42,423 bases of DNA from Nonomuraea terrae (GTDB lineage: Bacteria > Actinomycetota > Actinomycetes > Streptosporangiales > Streptosporangiaceae): NCBI RefSeq assembly GCF_004348995.1, contig NZ_SMKQ01000061.1, positions 1 through 42,423 of the forward strand, written 5' to 3'. Positions within the stretch are counted from its first letter, which is position 1, and each line of letters opens with the position of its first letter. Positions 29,540 through 36,870 of this stretch are shown here, one piece after another. The notes under the pieces are model-generated. The model saw nothing but the letters and a program-made list of their open reading frames with translations, did no database searches and was not told where the DNA came from. The position numbers and the translations under genes are program-made.

Positions 29540-30029
29540 GCGAACGCCAGTTGTGCTTCACCAGCAGGTTGCGGGCGTCGTCGGCGACCGCGGTGTCGGC
29601 CACGATGTCGTAGCGGTCGGCCACGACGGCCTGGCGCGAGACGAAGCCGCGGCCCCGCTGGGTGGTCCAGTAGCTGGTCAGCCCGAAGATCGCGCCGAAC
29701 ACCGCGCCGTAGAGCAGGCCGCCCGCCATGAACGCGAGCGCCGATCCCTGCGGCCCGGTGAACAACGGCAGGATCAGCCCGGCCATCAGTCCGAACCACG
29801 TGCCGGTGGCCGCTCCGGCCCCGGCGGCGCGCAGCGCGGTCGCGCGGCCGAGCACGGTCTCGACCAGGCGCAGGTCGTGCCCGACGATGCCGGCCCGTTC
29901 GACCGGGAAGCCGTTGTCGGCCAGGAAGCCGACGGCCTTCTGCGCCTGCTCCGCCGTCTGGTAGGAGCTCACCACCGGACGCTCGTCGGCGCCCGGCAGG
30001 ATGACCGTCGGGGCCGTCTTGAACATCAT
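29529..30029 (-). CDS. GSP17M-domain general stress protein
   Basis: A 166-residue protein. Residues about 17-60 (VVSSYQTAEQAQKAVGFLADNG; GIVGHDLRLVETVLGR) match the general stress protein 17M/YflT-like ferredoxin-fold domain. Then come two hydrophobic, Gly-rich segments (TGTWFGLMAGLILPLF; AFMAGGLLYGAVFGAIFGL), likely a hairpin in the membrane, and a soluble end (RYDIVADTAVADDARNLL). The start at ATG 30029 has GGAG 8 bases upstream, lying in the last codons of hsp20; two GTGs further up are less likely. It starts 2 bp after the hsp20 stop and is co-transcribed with it. Role in stress tolerance is presumed from family name and partner. Confidence 0.82.
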   Translation of the reverse strand: MMFKTAPTVILPGADERPVVSSYQTAEQAQKAVGFLADNGFPVERAGIVGHDLRLVETVLGRATALRAAGAGAATGTWFGLMAGLILPLFTGPQGSALAFMAGGLLYGAVFGAIFGLTSYWTTQRGRGFVSRQAVVADRYDIVADTAVADDARNLLVKHNWRSQGG

Positions 30030-30031
30030 GG

Positions 30032-30532
30032 TCACCACTCCTTCCCGGCGGGCCGGGCGGCGATCGCCGCTCCGCCCGCGTCAGGATCGCCTGATCGCTT
30101 CGAGATCACCCTGGCCGCACCCCCGGTGATGTCGATCTTGCGCGGCCGGGCCCGCTCACGTACGGGCACGCGTACCGTCAGCACGCCGTTGTCGTGGGCG
30201 GCCTCGACACGGTCGGCGTCGAGGTGCTCCGACAGGTGGATCCGCCTGGTGAAGGTGCCGCTGGCGCGCTCGCGGACGAACACGCCGTCGTCCTTGCCGT
30301 ACGACTCCTCGCGGCGGGCGCTCACGGACAGGACGCCGCGGTCGACCGCGACCTCGATCGAGCCGGGGTCGACGCCGGGGACGTCGAGTCGCAGCAGGAT
30401 CTCGCCGGGGCGGCGGACGGCGTCCATCGGCATCGTCACCGTGGCGCTGTCGAGGATCCGGCCGGCCAGCCGATCGAACCGGCGCTCCATGCCACGCATG
30501 ACCGAGTCGATCGACGAGAACAGCGTCATCAT
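30032..30532 (-). CDS. Hsp20/alpha-crystallin family small heat shock protein
   Basis: A 166-residue ATP-independent holdase that binds unfolding proteins. The alpha-crystallin domain spans about residues 35-135: MDAVRRPGEILLRLDVPGV, GVLSVSARREES, FTRRIHLSEHLDADRVEA, and the conserved A-x-x-x-n-G-V-L as AAHDNGVLTVRVPV. A short N-terminal arm (MMTLFSSIDSVMRGMERRFD) is typical, and the C-terminal extension is Ala/Gly-rich. The start is ATG 30532 (or 30529), preceded by GAGG. It heads an operon with the GSP17M gene. The promoter upstream is one of the best in the window, so basal expression may be high. No HAIR or CIRCE operator is seen. Confidence 0.9.
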   Translation of the reverse strand: MMTLFSSIDSVMRGMERRFDRLAGRILDSATVTMPMDAVRRPGEILLRLDVPGVDPGSIEVAVDRGVLSVSARREESYGKDDGVFVRERASGTFTRRIHLSEHLDADRVEAAHDNGVLTVRVPVRERARPRKIDITGGAARVISKRSGDPDAGGAAIAARPAGKEW

Positions 30533-30581
30533 CACCACCTCGCACGCCGGACGAATATCTACATGTCCGACTCTATAAAAG

Positions 30582-30610
30582 TTATAAATCGACTTAGAGG
30601 TTTCTGTCAA
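30582..30610 (-). promoter_or_regulatory. Near-consensus promoter of the hsp20 operon
   Basis: On the minus strand TTGACA (30610-30605), a 17-bp spacer and TTATAA (30587-30582) form a near-consensus housekeeping promoter. An imperfect dyad of CTCTAAGT and ACTT-TTA-TAGAG spans the spacer and -10 region and may be the operator. The leader of about 45 nt can fold a 5-bp CGGAC/GTCCG hairpin. The AT-rich stretch stands out from the surrounding GC-rich DNA. Confidence 0.7.
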
Positions 30611-31028
30611 CTCCTCCGCATGTCTTCACCTCTGGCCCTACCCCCAAAGCCCTCCGTTACGACCGGAGAGCGGGTTACAGGTATGTACACCGCGCAGCGG
30701 AACCGGGATCCGCACCGCGGTGGGCCCGCGTGCGGACTCGGAGTGCGCACTCCGACGGGCCTGGCGCCGCGTGCCGTGGCCGGGTGGCTCGCCGCCCGTA
30801 CGCGCGCGACCGTCCGCACAGCTTCCCCTGCGGCGACGGCCGCGTGCCGACGTCTCCGGGCGGGGCGGCGCCCGGCGAGGCGGGTGAGGCCGGGACCGCC
30901 TGCGGTCCACCCGGCGGACGGCGCCGCCGGCCAGGCGGCCCCGGCCTGCACCGGAAGGGAGTCGGTGAACGGCAGGCGTGAGGTCATGACCGGCCGTCCC
31001 GCTGAACGTCAGGGAAAGGGCCGTGGAT
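30611..31028. other. 418-bp non-coding region with an 18-bp perfect palindrome
   Basis: Between hsp20 and the aldo/keto reductase I see no convincing gene; open frames on both strands have Arg/Pro/Gly-rich shadow composition and no ribosome site. A perfect 18-bp palindrome, TCGGAGTGCGCACTCCGA, lies at 30738-30755. A CTCCG-N7-CGGAG repeat lies near 30650-30666 and an imperfect hairpin (TCCC-CTGA with TCAGGGA) at 30997-31015 that may terminate the reductase transcript. Confidence 0.5.
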
Positions 31029-32015
31029 TCACGAGGCCGGCTGCGATGCCCGCTCGTCGATCAGCCCGGCCGCCACCAGGTCGGTCCACAGCCGTTCCGG
31101 CACCTGCCTGGTGAACGCGGCCAGGTTGCGCCGTGCCTCCTCGGCTGAGCGCATGCCGACCACGATGCCGGCGACCGCCGGGTGCCGCAGGGGGAAGGCC
31201 ATCGCGGCTTCGGGCAGTGTCACGCCGTGGGCCTCGCAGACGTCGGCGATGCGGTGCGCGCGCCTGAGCACCTCCTCGGAGGCGGGCCGGTACTCGAATC
31301 GCGCATCAGGTCCGGGGCGTGGCGTGGCGAGGACACCGGAGTTGAAGATGGAAGCCGCGAGGATCGAGACACCGCGTTCGGCACATGCGGGCAGCAGGTC
31401 GCCGAGGGCGGACTGTTCCAGCAACGTGTAGTAGCCGGACAGCATGACGGCGTCGACGTCGGCCTCCCGGACGAGCCGGGTGAGCATGCGGGTGTCGTAC
31501 ATGCCCGCGCCGATGGCGCCGACCACGCCCTCTGCTCTCAGTTCGGCCAGCGCGGGGTACCCGTCACGGAGTGCGGTCTCGAAGTGTTCTTCGGCGTCGT
31601 GCAGAAACAGCAGGTCGATGCGGTCAACGCCCAGGCGGGTGAGGGAGTCCTCGACGCTGCGCCGGATGCCGTCGCGGGAGAAGTCCCAAACCCGCCGGTG
31701 GGTCGCGGGCACCTGGAAGAACTCGTCCATCCGGCCGGCCGGGTCCTGTGGGAGCAGCAGCCGGCCTACTTTGGTGGACAGGACGTACTGCTCGCGCGGC
31801 ACCTGGCGCAAGAACTCGCCGATCCGGCGTTCGGAGTGCCCGATCCCGTAATGCGGCGAGGTGTCGAAGTAGCGGATCCCGCCCTCCCACGCCGCGGCCA
31901 GCGCCTCGGCGGCCGCGTCGTCGGTGAGCGGCGCGAACAGCCCGCCCAGCGGACCGCCGCCGAAGCCCAGTTCCGTGACCTCTACCGCGCTGTGCCCGAG
32001 CCGCTTGGAGTCCAT
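31029..32015 (-). CDS. Aldo/keto reductase
   Basis: A 328-residue NAD(P)H-dependent oxidoreductase with a TIM barrel. The catalytic tetrad is Asp51 and Tyr56 (YFDTSPHYGIGHSE), Lys82 (LSTKVGRLL) and His139 (LLFLHDAEE). The style (GFGGGPLGGLF; RMDEFFQVPATHRRVWDFS) is that of D-threo-aldose 1-dehydrogenase or L-fucose dehydrogenase-type enzymes, which oxidise aldoses to lactones. The start is ATG 32015 with AAAGGA seven bases upstream; a TTG at 32036 is less likely. It stands alone, with more than 250 bp upstream. The sugar substrate is not determined. Confidence 0.88.
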   Translation of the reverse strand: MDSKRLGHSAVEVTELGFGGGPLGGLFAPLTDDAAAEALAAAWEGGIRYFDTSPHYGIGHSERRIGEFLRQVPREQYVLSTKVGRLLLPQDPAGRMDEFFQVPATHRRVWDFSRDGIRRSVEDSLTRLGVDRIDLLFLHDAEEHFETALRDGYPALAELRAEGVVGAIGAGMYDTRMLTRLVREADVDAVMLSGYYTLLEQSALGDLLPACAERGVSILAASIFNSGVLATPRPGPDARFEYRPASEEVLRRAHRIADVCEAHGVTLPEAAMAFPLRHPAVAGIVVGMRSAEEARRNLAAFTRQVPERLWTDLVAAGLIDERASQPAS

Positions 32016-32274
32016 CCCGCCGTCCTTTCCTGACAACCGTGCGCCTTGACGCGTTCACGATCACAGCCTCGGGTGGGGCGGCCCATCAATTCAGCGTCAG
32101 ACTTAATGGTCCGCTTCGTGTGCGTGGCGGCTCAAACGGGCCGCCGTACCGCACGGTCGCGTCTGGAGCCGGCGGCGGCGTCCTGGCATGGCCACAGCAC
32201 CTCAGGCATGGAGGCCGAAGCCGACCTGATAGGTCGTGACAACGTTGCGCGGATCGATCCGGGCGCCCGGCGGG
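32016..32274. other. Intergenic region upstream of the aldo/keto reductase
   Basis: No gene seen. It should carry the reductase promoter. An AT-richer patch with an imperfect dyad (CATCAATTC and GACTTAATG, near 32084-32108) is a possible operator. The sequence up to about 32274 follows the end of the P450 remnant. Confidence 0.4.
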
Positions 32275-32443
32275 TCAGGGGCGCAGCAGCATGGGGAGCG
32301 CGCGGCGGCCGTTGGCGATGAAGGAGTCCAGAGGCGTCAGTCCACCGACGGGGACGGCGAGGCCCAGGCCGGGGAAGCGGGCGAACAGGGCGAGAGGGGG
32401 ATCTGCCCGCGTCACCTCTTGACGCATGAACACCCGTCCCGAA
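32275..32443 (-). pseudogene. Cytochrome P450 C-terminal remnant
   Basis: On the minus strand a frame from ATG 32427 to TGA 32275 (50 codons) reads TRADPPLALFARFPGLGLAV, then TPLDSFIANGRRALPMLLRP. This strongly resembles the last 40 residues of actinobacterial P450s (LARFP-L-LAVP ... LPV-L). Just upstream, one base out of frame, TTC to CAT at 32443-32426 encodes FGTGVH, like the start of the heme loop FGxGxHxCxG. The following Cys-x-Gly is lost and the spacing is several codons short. Nothing P450-like lies further upstream, where the carboxyltransferase gene ends at 32485. I read this as a decayed 3' end; a database search of both frames would decide. Confidence 0.5.
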
Positions 32444-32484
32444 CCGGTACCAGGACCCCCGAAGGTCGTACGAGGTGGGGATGG

Positions 32485-33975
32485 TCAGGGGGTGCCGAGG
32501 GTGCGGTAGCGGGTCTTGCGGGCGGCCAGGCGGGTGGCGGGGTCCACGGCCAGCAGGAGGGCGATCTCGTGTTCCAGGGCGCGGCCGACGCGTTCGCAGA
32601 ACTGCCGCGGCTCGTACGCGGCGTCCGGCAACTCCGGGATGACCCGGTCGACGATGCCGTCGCGGCGCAGGTCGGTGGCGCGGATGCGTTGCGCCTGCGC
32701 GATCTCGGGGGCGAAGTCGACCGAGCGGTAGAGGATCGCCGAGGCCCCCTCGGGCGGCAGCGGCGCCAGCCACGCGTGTTGCGCGCACAACACCCGGTCG
32801 GCGGGCAGCAGCGCCAGCGCCGCCCCGCCCGCGCCCTCGCCGAGCAGCAGGCAGACGGTGGGCGCGTCGAGCGTGACGAGCTCGGCCAGGCAGCGGGCGA
32901 TCTCGGCGGCCAGCCCGCCCTCCTCGGCCGTCTTCGACAGGTCGGCCCCTCCGGTGTCGACCACGGTGACCAGCGGCAGCCCCAGGTCGGCGGCGAGCCG
33001 CAGGCCGCGCCTGGCCACCCGCAGCCCGGCCGGCCCGAGCGGGGAGGCGACGCGCTGCAGCCGCCTGTCCTGCCCGAGCACCACGGCCGGCGCGGCGCCG
33101 AACCTGGCCAGCGCGAGCAGCAACCCCGGTTCGTTCTCGCCCGCCCCGGAGCCGCTGAGCGGCGTGACGTCGGAGGCGGCCAGCTTGAGCAGCGAGCGTA
33201 CGCCCGGCCGGTCGTCGCGGCGGGAGCGGGTGATCGCCTCCCACGCCTCCACGGGACGCAGGTCCTCCTCGGGCGGCTCCCCCGCCTCGACGGCGGTGCC
33301 ACCCGCGCCCAGCACGGCCAGCGCCCTGATCGCGATGTGACGAAGCTCCTCCGCCGGCACGACGGCGTCGAGCAGCCCCTTGTGGTGCAGGTTCTCGGCG
33401 ACCTGCACGCCCTCGGGGAAGGCGTAGCCGTGCAGCGACTCGAACACCCGGGGCCCGAGGAACCCGATCAGCGCCCCGGGCTCGGCCGCCGTGACGTGCC
33501 CGAGCGACCCCCACGACGCGAACACCCCGCCCGTCGTGGGATGGCGCAGATAGACGAGGTACGGCAGCCCGGCGCCGCGGTGCTCCTGGATCGCGGCGCT
33601 GATCTTGACCATCTGGACGAACGCGAGCGCGCCCTCCTGCATGCGCGTGCCGCCGGAGGCGGGGGCGGCCAGCAGCGGCAGCCGTTCGCGGGTGGCCCGC
33701 TCGATCGCCGCCACGATCCGCTCGGCCGCCGCGACGCCGATCGAGCCCGCCATGAAGGAGAACTCCGACGCCACGATGGCCACCCTGCGCCCGCCGAGCA
33801 ACCCCTCCCCCGTGATCACGGCCTCGTCGTAGCCGCACTTGACCCGGGCCGCGGCCAGCTCTTCTGCGTAGGAGGAGCCGGGCGGCGCCGGGTCCGCGGG
33901 CGGCGCGTCCCACGACTTCCACGACCCCCGGTCGAGGACCGTGTCGATCAGTGTGCGCGCGTCCGGACGGCTCAC
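32485..33975 (-). CDS. Fused acyl-CoA/acetyl-CoA carboxylase carboxyltransferase (AccD-AccA type)
   Basis: A 496-residue carboxyltransferase with beta-like and alpha-like halves in one chain. The N-half has the crotonase-like core ASEFSFMAGSIGVAAAERI, ASGGTRMQEGALAFVQM and PTTGGVFASWGSLG; the C-half has TVVDTGGADLS, LLLGEGAGGAALALLPADRVL and FAPEIAQAQRIRATDL. It lacks the Cys4 zinc ribbon of E. coli AccD. Size and layout resemble mycobacterial AccD3. The reaction moves a carboxyl from carboxybiotin to an acyl-CoA; no biotin carboxylase or biotin-carrier gene is nearby. The start is GTG 33975, with GGGAG six bases upstream and also a TAGGGA -10-like box, so either leadered or leaderless. The next gene upstream encodes a CoA-transferase. 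Confidence 0.85.
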   Translation of the reverse strand: MSRPDARTLIDTVLDRGSWKSWDAPPADPAPPGSSYAEELAAARVKCGYDEAVITGEGLLGGRRVAIVASEFSFMAGSIGVAAAERIVAAIERATRERLPLLAAPASGGTRMQEGALAFVQMVKISAAIQEHRGAGLPYLVYLRHPTTGGVFASWGSLGHVTAAEPGALIGFLGPRVFESLHGYAFPEGVQVAENLHHKGLLDAVVPAEELRHIAIRALAVLGAGGTAVEAGEPPEEDLRPVEAWEAITRSRRDDRPGVRSLLKLAASDVTPLSGSGAGENEPGLLLALARFGAAPAVVLGQDRRLQRVASPLGPAGLRVARRGLRLAADLGLPLVTVVDTGGADLSKTAEEGGLAAEIARCLAELVTLDAPTVCLLLGEGAGGAALALLPADRVLCAQHAWLAPLPPEGASAILYRSVDFAPEIAQAQRIRATDLRRDGIVDRVIPELPDAAYEPRQFCERVGRALEHEIALLLAVDPATRLAARKTRYRTLGTP

Positions 33976-34090
33976 TTATCGCTCCCTACAGGTCAGCCAA
34001 CGAGGCAATGGTGACGCACGAGTGCTCGGGGCGGCGCCGCGAATTGCCGATCATCGTACGCTCTCCCACGCCGGGCATCATCGTCCGGGA

Positions 34091-35248
34091 TCATCGTTCG
34101 CGTTCCTCCAGCCAGGCGAGCACGGCCTCGCCGTCCTGATCGAGCATGGGCGGCGCGGTGTGCCGGACGCCGTCGAGCCCGTCGAAGCGCAGCGGCGGCC
34201 CCGGCAGCTCGATCGGGCCGAGCACGGGATGCTCCACGGTGACGACGAGCCCCTGGGAACGGGTCTGATCCCAGGAGTAGACCTCGTCGATCGACCTGAT
34301 CGCGCCCGCGGGCACACCCGCCTCGGCCAGCCGGGCCAGCCAGTGACCGCGGTCGTGGGCGGCCAGCGCCTTCTCCATGTCGGCGATGAGCTCGTCGCGG
34401 TGGGCCGTCCGGTCGCGGTTGGTGGCGTACCGCGGCGTCTCGGGGTCGATGCCGAGCAGCTCGGCGACCTTGCGCCACTGGCCCTCGTTGGCGGCGGCGA
34501 TCTGCAGCATGCCGTCGGCGCAGCGGAAGGAGCCGTAGGGGGTGATGGAGGTGTGGTGGTTGCCGTTGGCCTTGGGCACCTGGCCGCCGACCGTCCAGGC
34601 GGTGCCGTGGTAGGCGTGCACGCCGGTGATCGCGGCCAGCAGCGAGGTGCGCACGACGCGTCCCCTGCCGGTGCGCTCACGCTCGTAGAGGGCGGCGGCG
34701 ACGCCGTACGCGCCGTGGATGCCGGCCAGCAGGTCGGCGATGGAGGCGCCGACGCGGGTGGGCTCTTCAGGTGAGGGGCCGGTCAGCGACATGAGGCCGC
34801 CCTCGCCCTGGGCGATCTGGTCGTAGCCGGGACGGCCGCCCTCGGGCCCGTCGTGGCCGAAACCGGTGATCGACAGGATGACGAGGCGGGGGTTGAGCTC
34901 GTGCAGGCGTTCGACGGAGAATCCGAGGCGGTCGAGCACACCGGTGCGGAAGTTCTCGACCAGGACGTCGCTCTGGCGGGCGAGGCGTTCGACGAGCCGC
35001 TTGCCGTCGGGCGACTTCAGGTCGACGGCGATGGACTGCTTGTTACGGTTGGCCGCCAGGAAATAGGTGGAGATCTCGTGGTCCGGGCCGACGAACGGCG
35101 GCCCCCAGCCGCGCGATTCGTCACCACCGTCGGGGTGTTCCACCTTGATCACCCGGGCGCCCAGATCGCCCAGCAGTTGCGCGGCGTGCGGGCCCGCCAG
35201 GGCCCTGGAGAGGTCGAGTACGACAATGCCATCGAGGGGTCCGAGCAA
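34091..35248 (-). CDS. Class III CoA-transferase (CaiB/BaiF family)
   Basis: A 385-residue enzyme moving CoA between carboxylic acids through a covalent aspartyl-CoA. The N-terminus (LDGIVVLDLSRALAGPHAAQLLGDLGA) and DVLVENFRTGVLDRLG are diagnostic. The nucleophile is probably Asp172 in GASIADLLAGIHGAYG, by analogy with the Asp of formyl-CoA transferase. The only start that keeps the conserved N-terminus is TTG 35248, well supported by GAGGAGG six bases upstream. It lies 115 bp upstream of the carboxyltransferase gene on the same strand, suggesting joint organic-acid or acyl-CoA metabolism. Substrate unknown. Confidence 0.9.
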   Translation of the reverse strand: MLGPLDGIVVLDLSRALAGPHAAQLLGDLGARVIKVEHPDGGDESRGWGPPFVGPDHEISTYFLAANRNKQSIAVDLKSPDGKRLVERLARQSDVLVENFRTGVLDRLGFSVERLHELNPRLVILSITGFGHDGPEGGRPGYDQIAQGEGGLMSLTGPSPEEPTRVGASIADLLAGIHGAYGVAAALYERERTGRGRVVRTSLLAAITGVHAYHGTAWTVGGQVPKANGNHHTSITPYGSFRCADGMLQIAAANEGQWRKVAELLGIDPETPRYATNRDRTAHRDELIADMEKALAAHDRGHWLARLAEAGVPAGAIRSIDEVYSWDQTRSQGLVVTVEHPVLGPIELPGPPLRFDGLDGVRHTAPPMLDQDGEAVLAWLEERER

Positions 35249-35323
35249 GATCAGCCTCCTCCTCGTGTCTGGTGAAGGAACATTCTCTCAGTTGTCCGTT
35301 TCCGTTCCTCTACCCTGGGTCCG

Positions 35324-35854
35324 GTGAACGTCCTGGCCTGCCGCATCAGGGCTCTGCCTCCTTCGTGCGGCCCGGTCCGCCTGGTGGCCGTCGACGGCCC
35401 GGCGGGGTCGGGCAAGACGACGTTCGCCGGGCGGCTGGGGGCGGCGCTGGGCTGCCAGGTGATCCACAGCGACGACTTCCCCGTGCCGTGGGAGGAAGGT
35501 CCAGGCGGCTGGTTCCACCTGCTGGAGTCCCAGGTGCTGCGCCCTCTCGAACGGGGGCTTCCAGGGGGTTTCCGCAGGTACGACTGGGTGCGCGGGGCGT
35601 ACGCCGGGCACGTGGCGGTGCCCGTGGCGCCGGCCCTGGTGATCGAGGGCGTCGGCACGGCGCGCACGTCGGTGGCCGACCTGCTGGCGTACACCGTCTG
35701 GGTGGAGGCGCCCGAGCCCGTCCGGCTGGGCCGTGTCCTGGAGCGGGACGGGGCGGAGCTGGAGCCGCGCTGGCGGGAGTGGTTCGCGGCCGAGCGCGCC
35801 TGGTTCGCCGCAGATCGTACGCGGGAGCGGGCCGACCTGGTGGTCACGACCTGA
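35324..35854 (+). CDS. P-loop kinase (uridine kinase-like)
   Basis: A 176-residue NTP-binding protein. Walker A is GPAGSGKT (25-32) after strand VRLVAVD. VIHSDDFPVPW is the phosphoacceptor-binding DD motif of uridine/phosphoribulokinase-like enzymes, and LVIEGVGTAR is the Walker B-like strand. A lid-like Arg-rich segment (RLGRVLERDGAELEPRWREW) and WFAADRTRERADLVV close it. It is smaller than true uridine kinase (about 210), so the substrate may be another nucleoside or small molecule. The start is GTG 35324, 7 nt after a -10-like TACCCT (35311-35316). It ends 2 bp from the stop of the convergent phosphatase gene. Confidence 0.8.
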   Translation: MNVLACRIRALPPSCGPVRLVAVDGPAGSGKTTFAGRLGAALGCQVIHSDDFPVPWEEGPGGWFHLLESQVLRPLERGLPGGFRRYDWVRGAYAGHVAVPVAPALVIEGVGTARTSVADLLAYTVWVEAPEPVRLGRVLERDGAELEPRWREWFAAERAWFAADRTRERADLVVTT

Positions 35855-35856
35855 CG

Positions 35857-36528
35857 TCAGAGGTGGGCGACGTCGTTGAAGCGTACGAGCTCGAACCGGC
35901 CGCCGTCGGTGCGCCAGACGGATACCGAGGCGTTCAGCACCGGCGCGAAGTCGAGCACGGCGGCCAGCTCCGCGTCCGGCGCTCCGGCGATGACGTGGCG
36001 CAGCGCCAGCACCACCGAGTCGTGGGCGACGATCAGCACCCGCCGCCCGCCGACCCGCTCGCGCAGGTCGGCGAGGAATCCGCGGAGCCTGACCACGACG
36101 TCGGCGAGCGACTCGCCGCCCGGCGGACGGTAGGCGTAGGCGCCCTCGGCCCGCCGCCGGGCCGCCTCCTCGGGGAAGCGCTGCTCGACGGCCGCCGGGT
36201 TGAGGCCGGCGAACCGCCCTGGCTCCTGGTCGCGCAGCCGTTCGTCCACGGTGACGGGGAGCGGCGCGGTGCCCCACTCCTGCTGGGCGAGCTTCCAGGT
36301 GTCGAGCGCGCGCAGGTAGGGCGAGCACCACACCAGCTCGGGCCGCTCGTCCGGGGGCAGCGCGGCGAGCAGCCGGCCGAGCGCGGCGGCCTGCGCGCGG
36401 CCCAGCTCCGTCAGGGTCACCTGGTCGTCGCCGCGCTCGTAGACCAGCGGCGCCTGGCCGGCCTCGCGGTGGGCGAGGTTGGCCTCGCTCTCGCCGTGGC
36501 GTACCGCCATGATCAGGGTGGGGCCCAT
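35857..36528 (-). CDS. Histidine phosphatase family protein
   Basis: A 223-residue member of the phosphoglycerate-mutase-like superfamily. The phospho-acceptor is His11 in AVRHGESEAN; supporting residues are the Arg in CSPYLRALDT, Glu in RLRDQEPGRF, and the second His in LIVAHDSVVLALR. The insert QEPGRFAGL...YAYRPPGGESLADV is typical of bacterial small phosphatases in this family. The start is ATG 36528 (AGGA upstream); an ATG at 36510 is possible. It overlaps no neighbour. Its TGA and the convergent kinase's TGA lie within a 10-bp palindrome CTGACGTCAG (35851-35860). Substrate unknown. Confidence 0.88.
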   Translation of the reverse strand: MGPTLIMAVRHGESEANLAHREAGQAPLVYERGDDQVTLTELGRAQAAALGRLLAALPPDERPELVWCSPYLRALDTWKLAQQEWGTAPLPVTVDERLRDQEPGRFAGLNPAAVEQRFPEEAARRRAEGAYAYRPPGGESLADVVVRLRGFLADLRERVGGRRVLIVAHDSVVLALRHVIAGAPDAELAAVLDFAPVLNASVSVWRTDGGRFELVRFNDVAHL

Positions 36529-36823
36529 GCCCCCATCCTCACACGCGGCCGCGGGCGTGTCCCCTGCTGAGATCGTCGGGCCTCGGCGCGAGGCCCGACG
36601 GCATCCGCTTGCGCGCCAGGTCGCGGCGATCGGGCAGCGGCACGGGCAGCTCCGCGGCGACCCCGGCCGAGGTGCGGCGCCGGTGGGTGCGACGGGGCCG
36701 CCCGCACCTGTTGGACCAGACCCGTGGGACACGGCGGAGCCCCCGGATGCGCCTCACGCTGTCGGGGGGTTCCCTTCAGTGGACCCCCGTTCGGCGCCGT
36801 TGAACCCTGTTCCGGTCGCCTTG
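36529..36823. other. Non-coding region with a hairpin at 36575-36599
   Basis: No gene supported: frames on both strands lack start signals and have shadow composition. A perfect 11-bp stem, GTCGGGCCTCG (36575-36585) and CGAGGCCCGAC (36589-36599) with a 3-nt loop, is a probable terminator insulating the histidine phosphatase from the propeller gene upstream on the minus strand. Confidence 0.6.
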
Positions 36824-36870
36824 CCTGACGGCGGGCGCGTCGCGCCCGGCCGCCCGGCCGGTCCGTCAGG
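36824..36870 (-). terminator. Branched hairpin at the end of the first beta-propeller gene
   Basis: An outer 8-bp stem, CCTGACGG (36824-36831) and CCGTCAGG (36863-36870), includes the stop codon. Inside it CGGGCGCG-T-CGCGCCCG (36832-36848) folds a second stem. The whole is a strong GC-rich terminator for the minus-strand gene ending at 36866. Confidence 0.65.

Noticed and set aside
30533..30580. Hairpin in the hsp20 leader as an RNA thermometer
   Set aside because: The CGGAC/GTCCG stem does not pair with the ribosome site GAGG, so it would not gate translation as ROSE or Hsp17-type thermometers do.
30611..31028. Possible small genes on either strand next to the hsp20 promoter
   Set aside because: The candidate frames are Arg/Pro/Gly-rich with no ribosome sites or recognisable domains.
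32132..32480. Minus-strand frame continuing from the carboxyltransferase region as an extended product
   Set aside because: It belongs to a different frame from the real gene, which ends at a clear TGA at 32485. Only the P450-like pieces have meaning.
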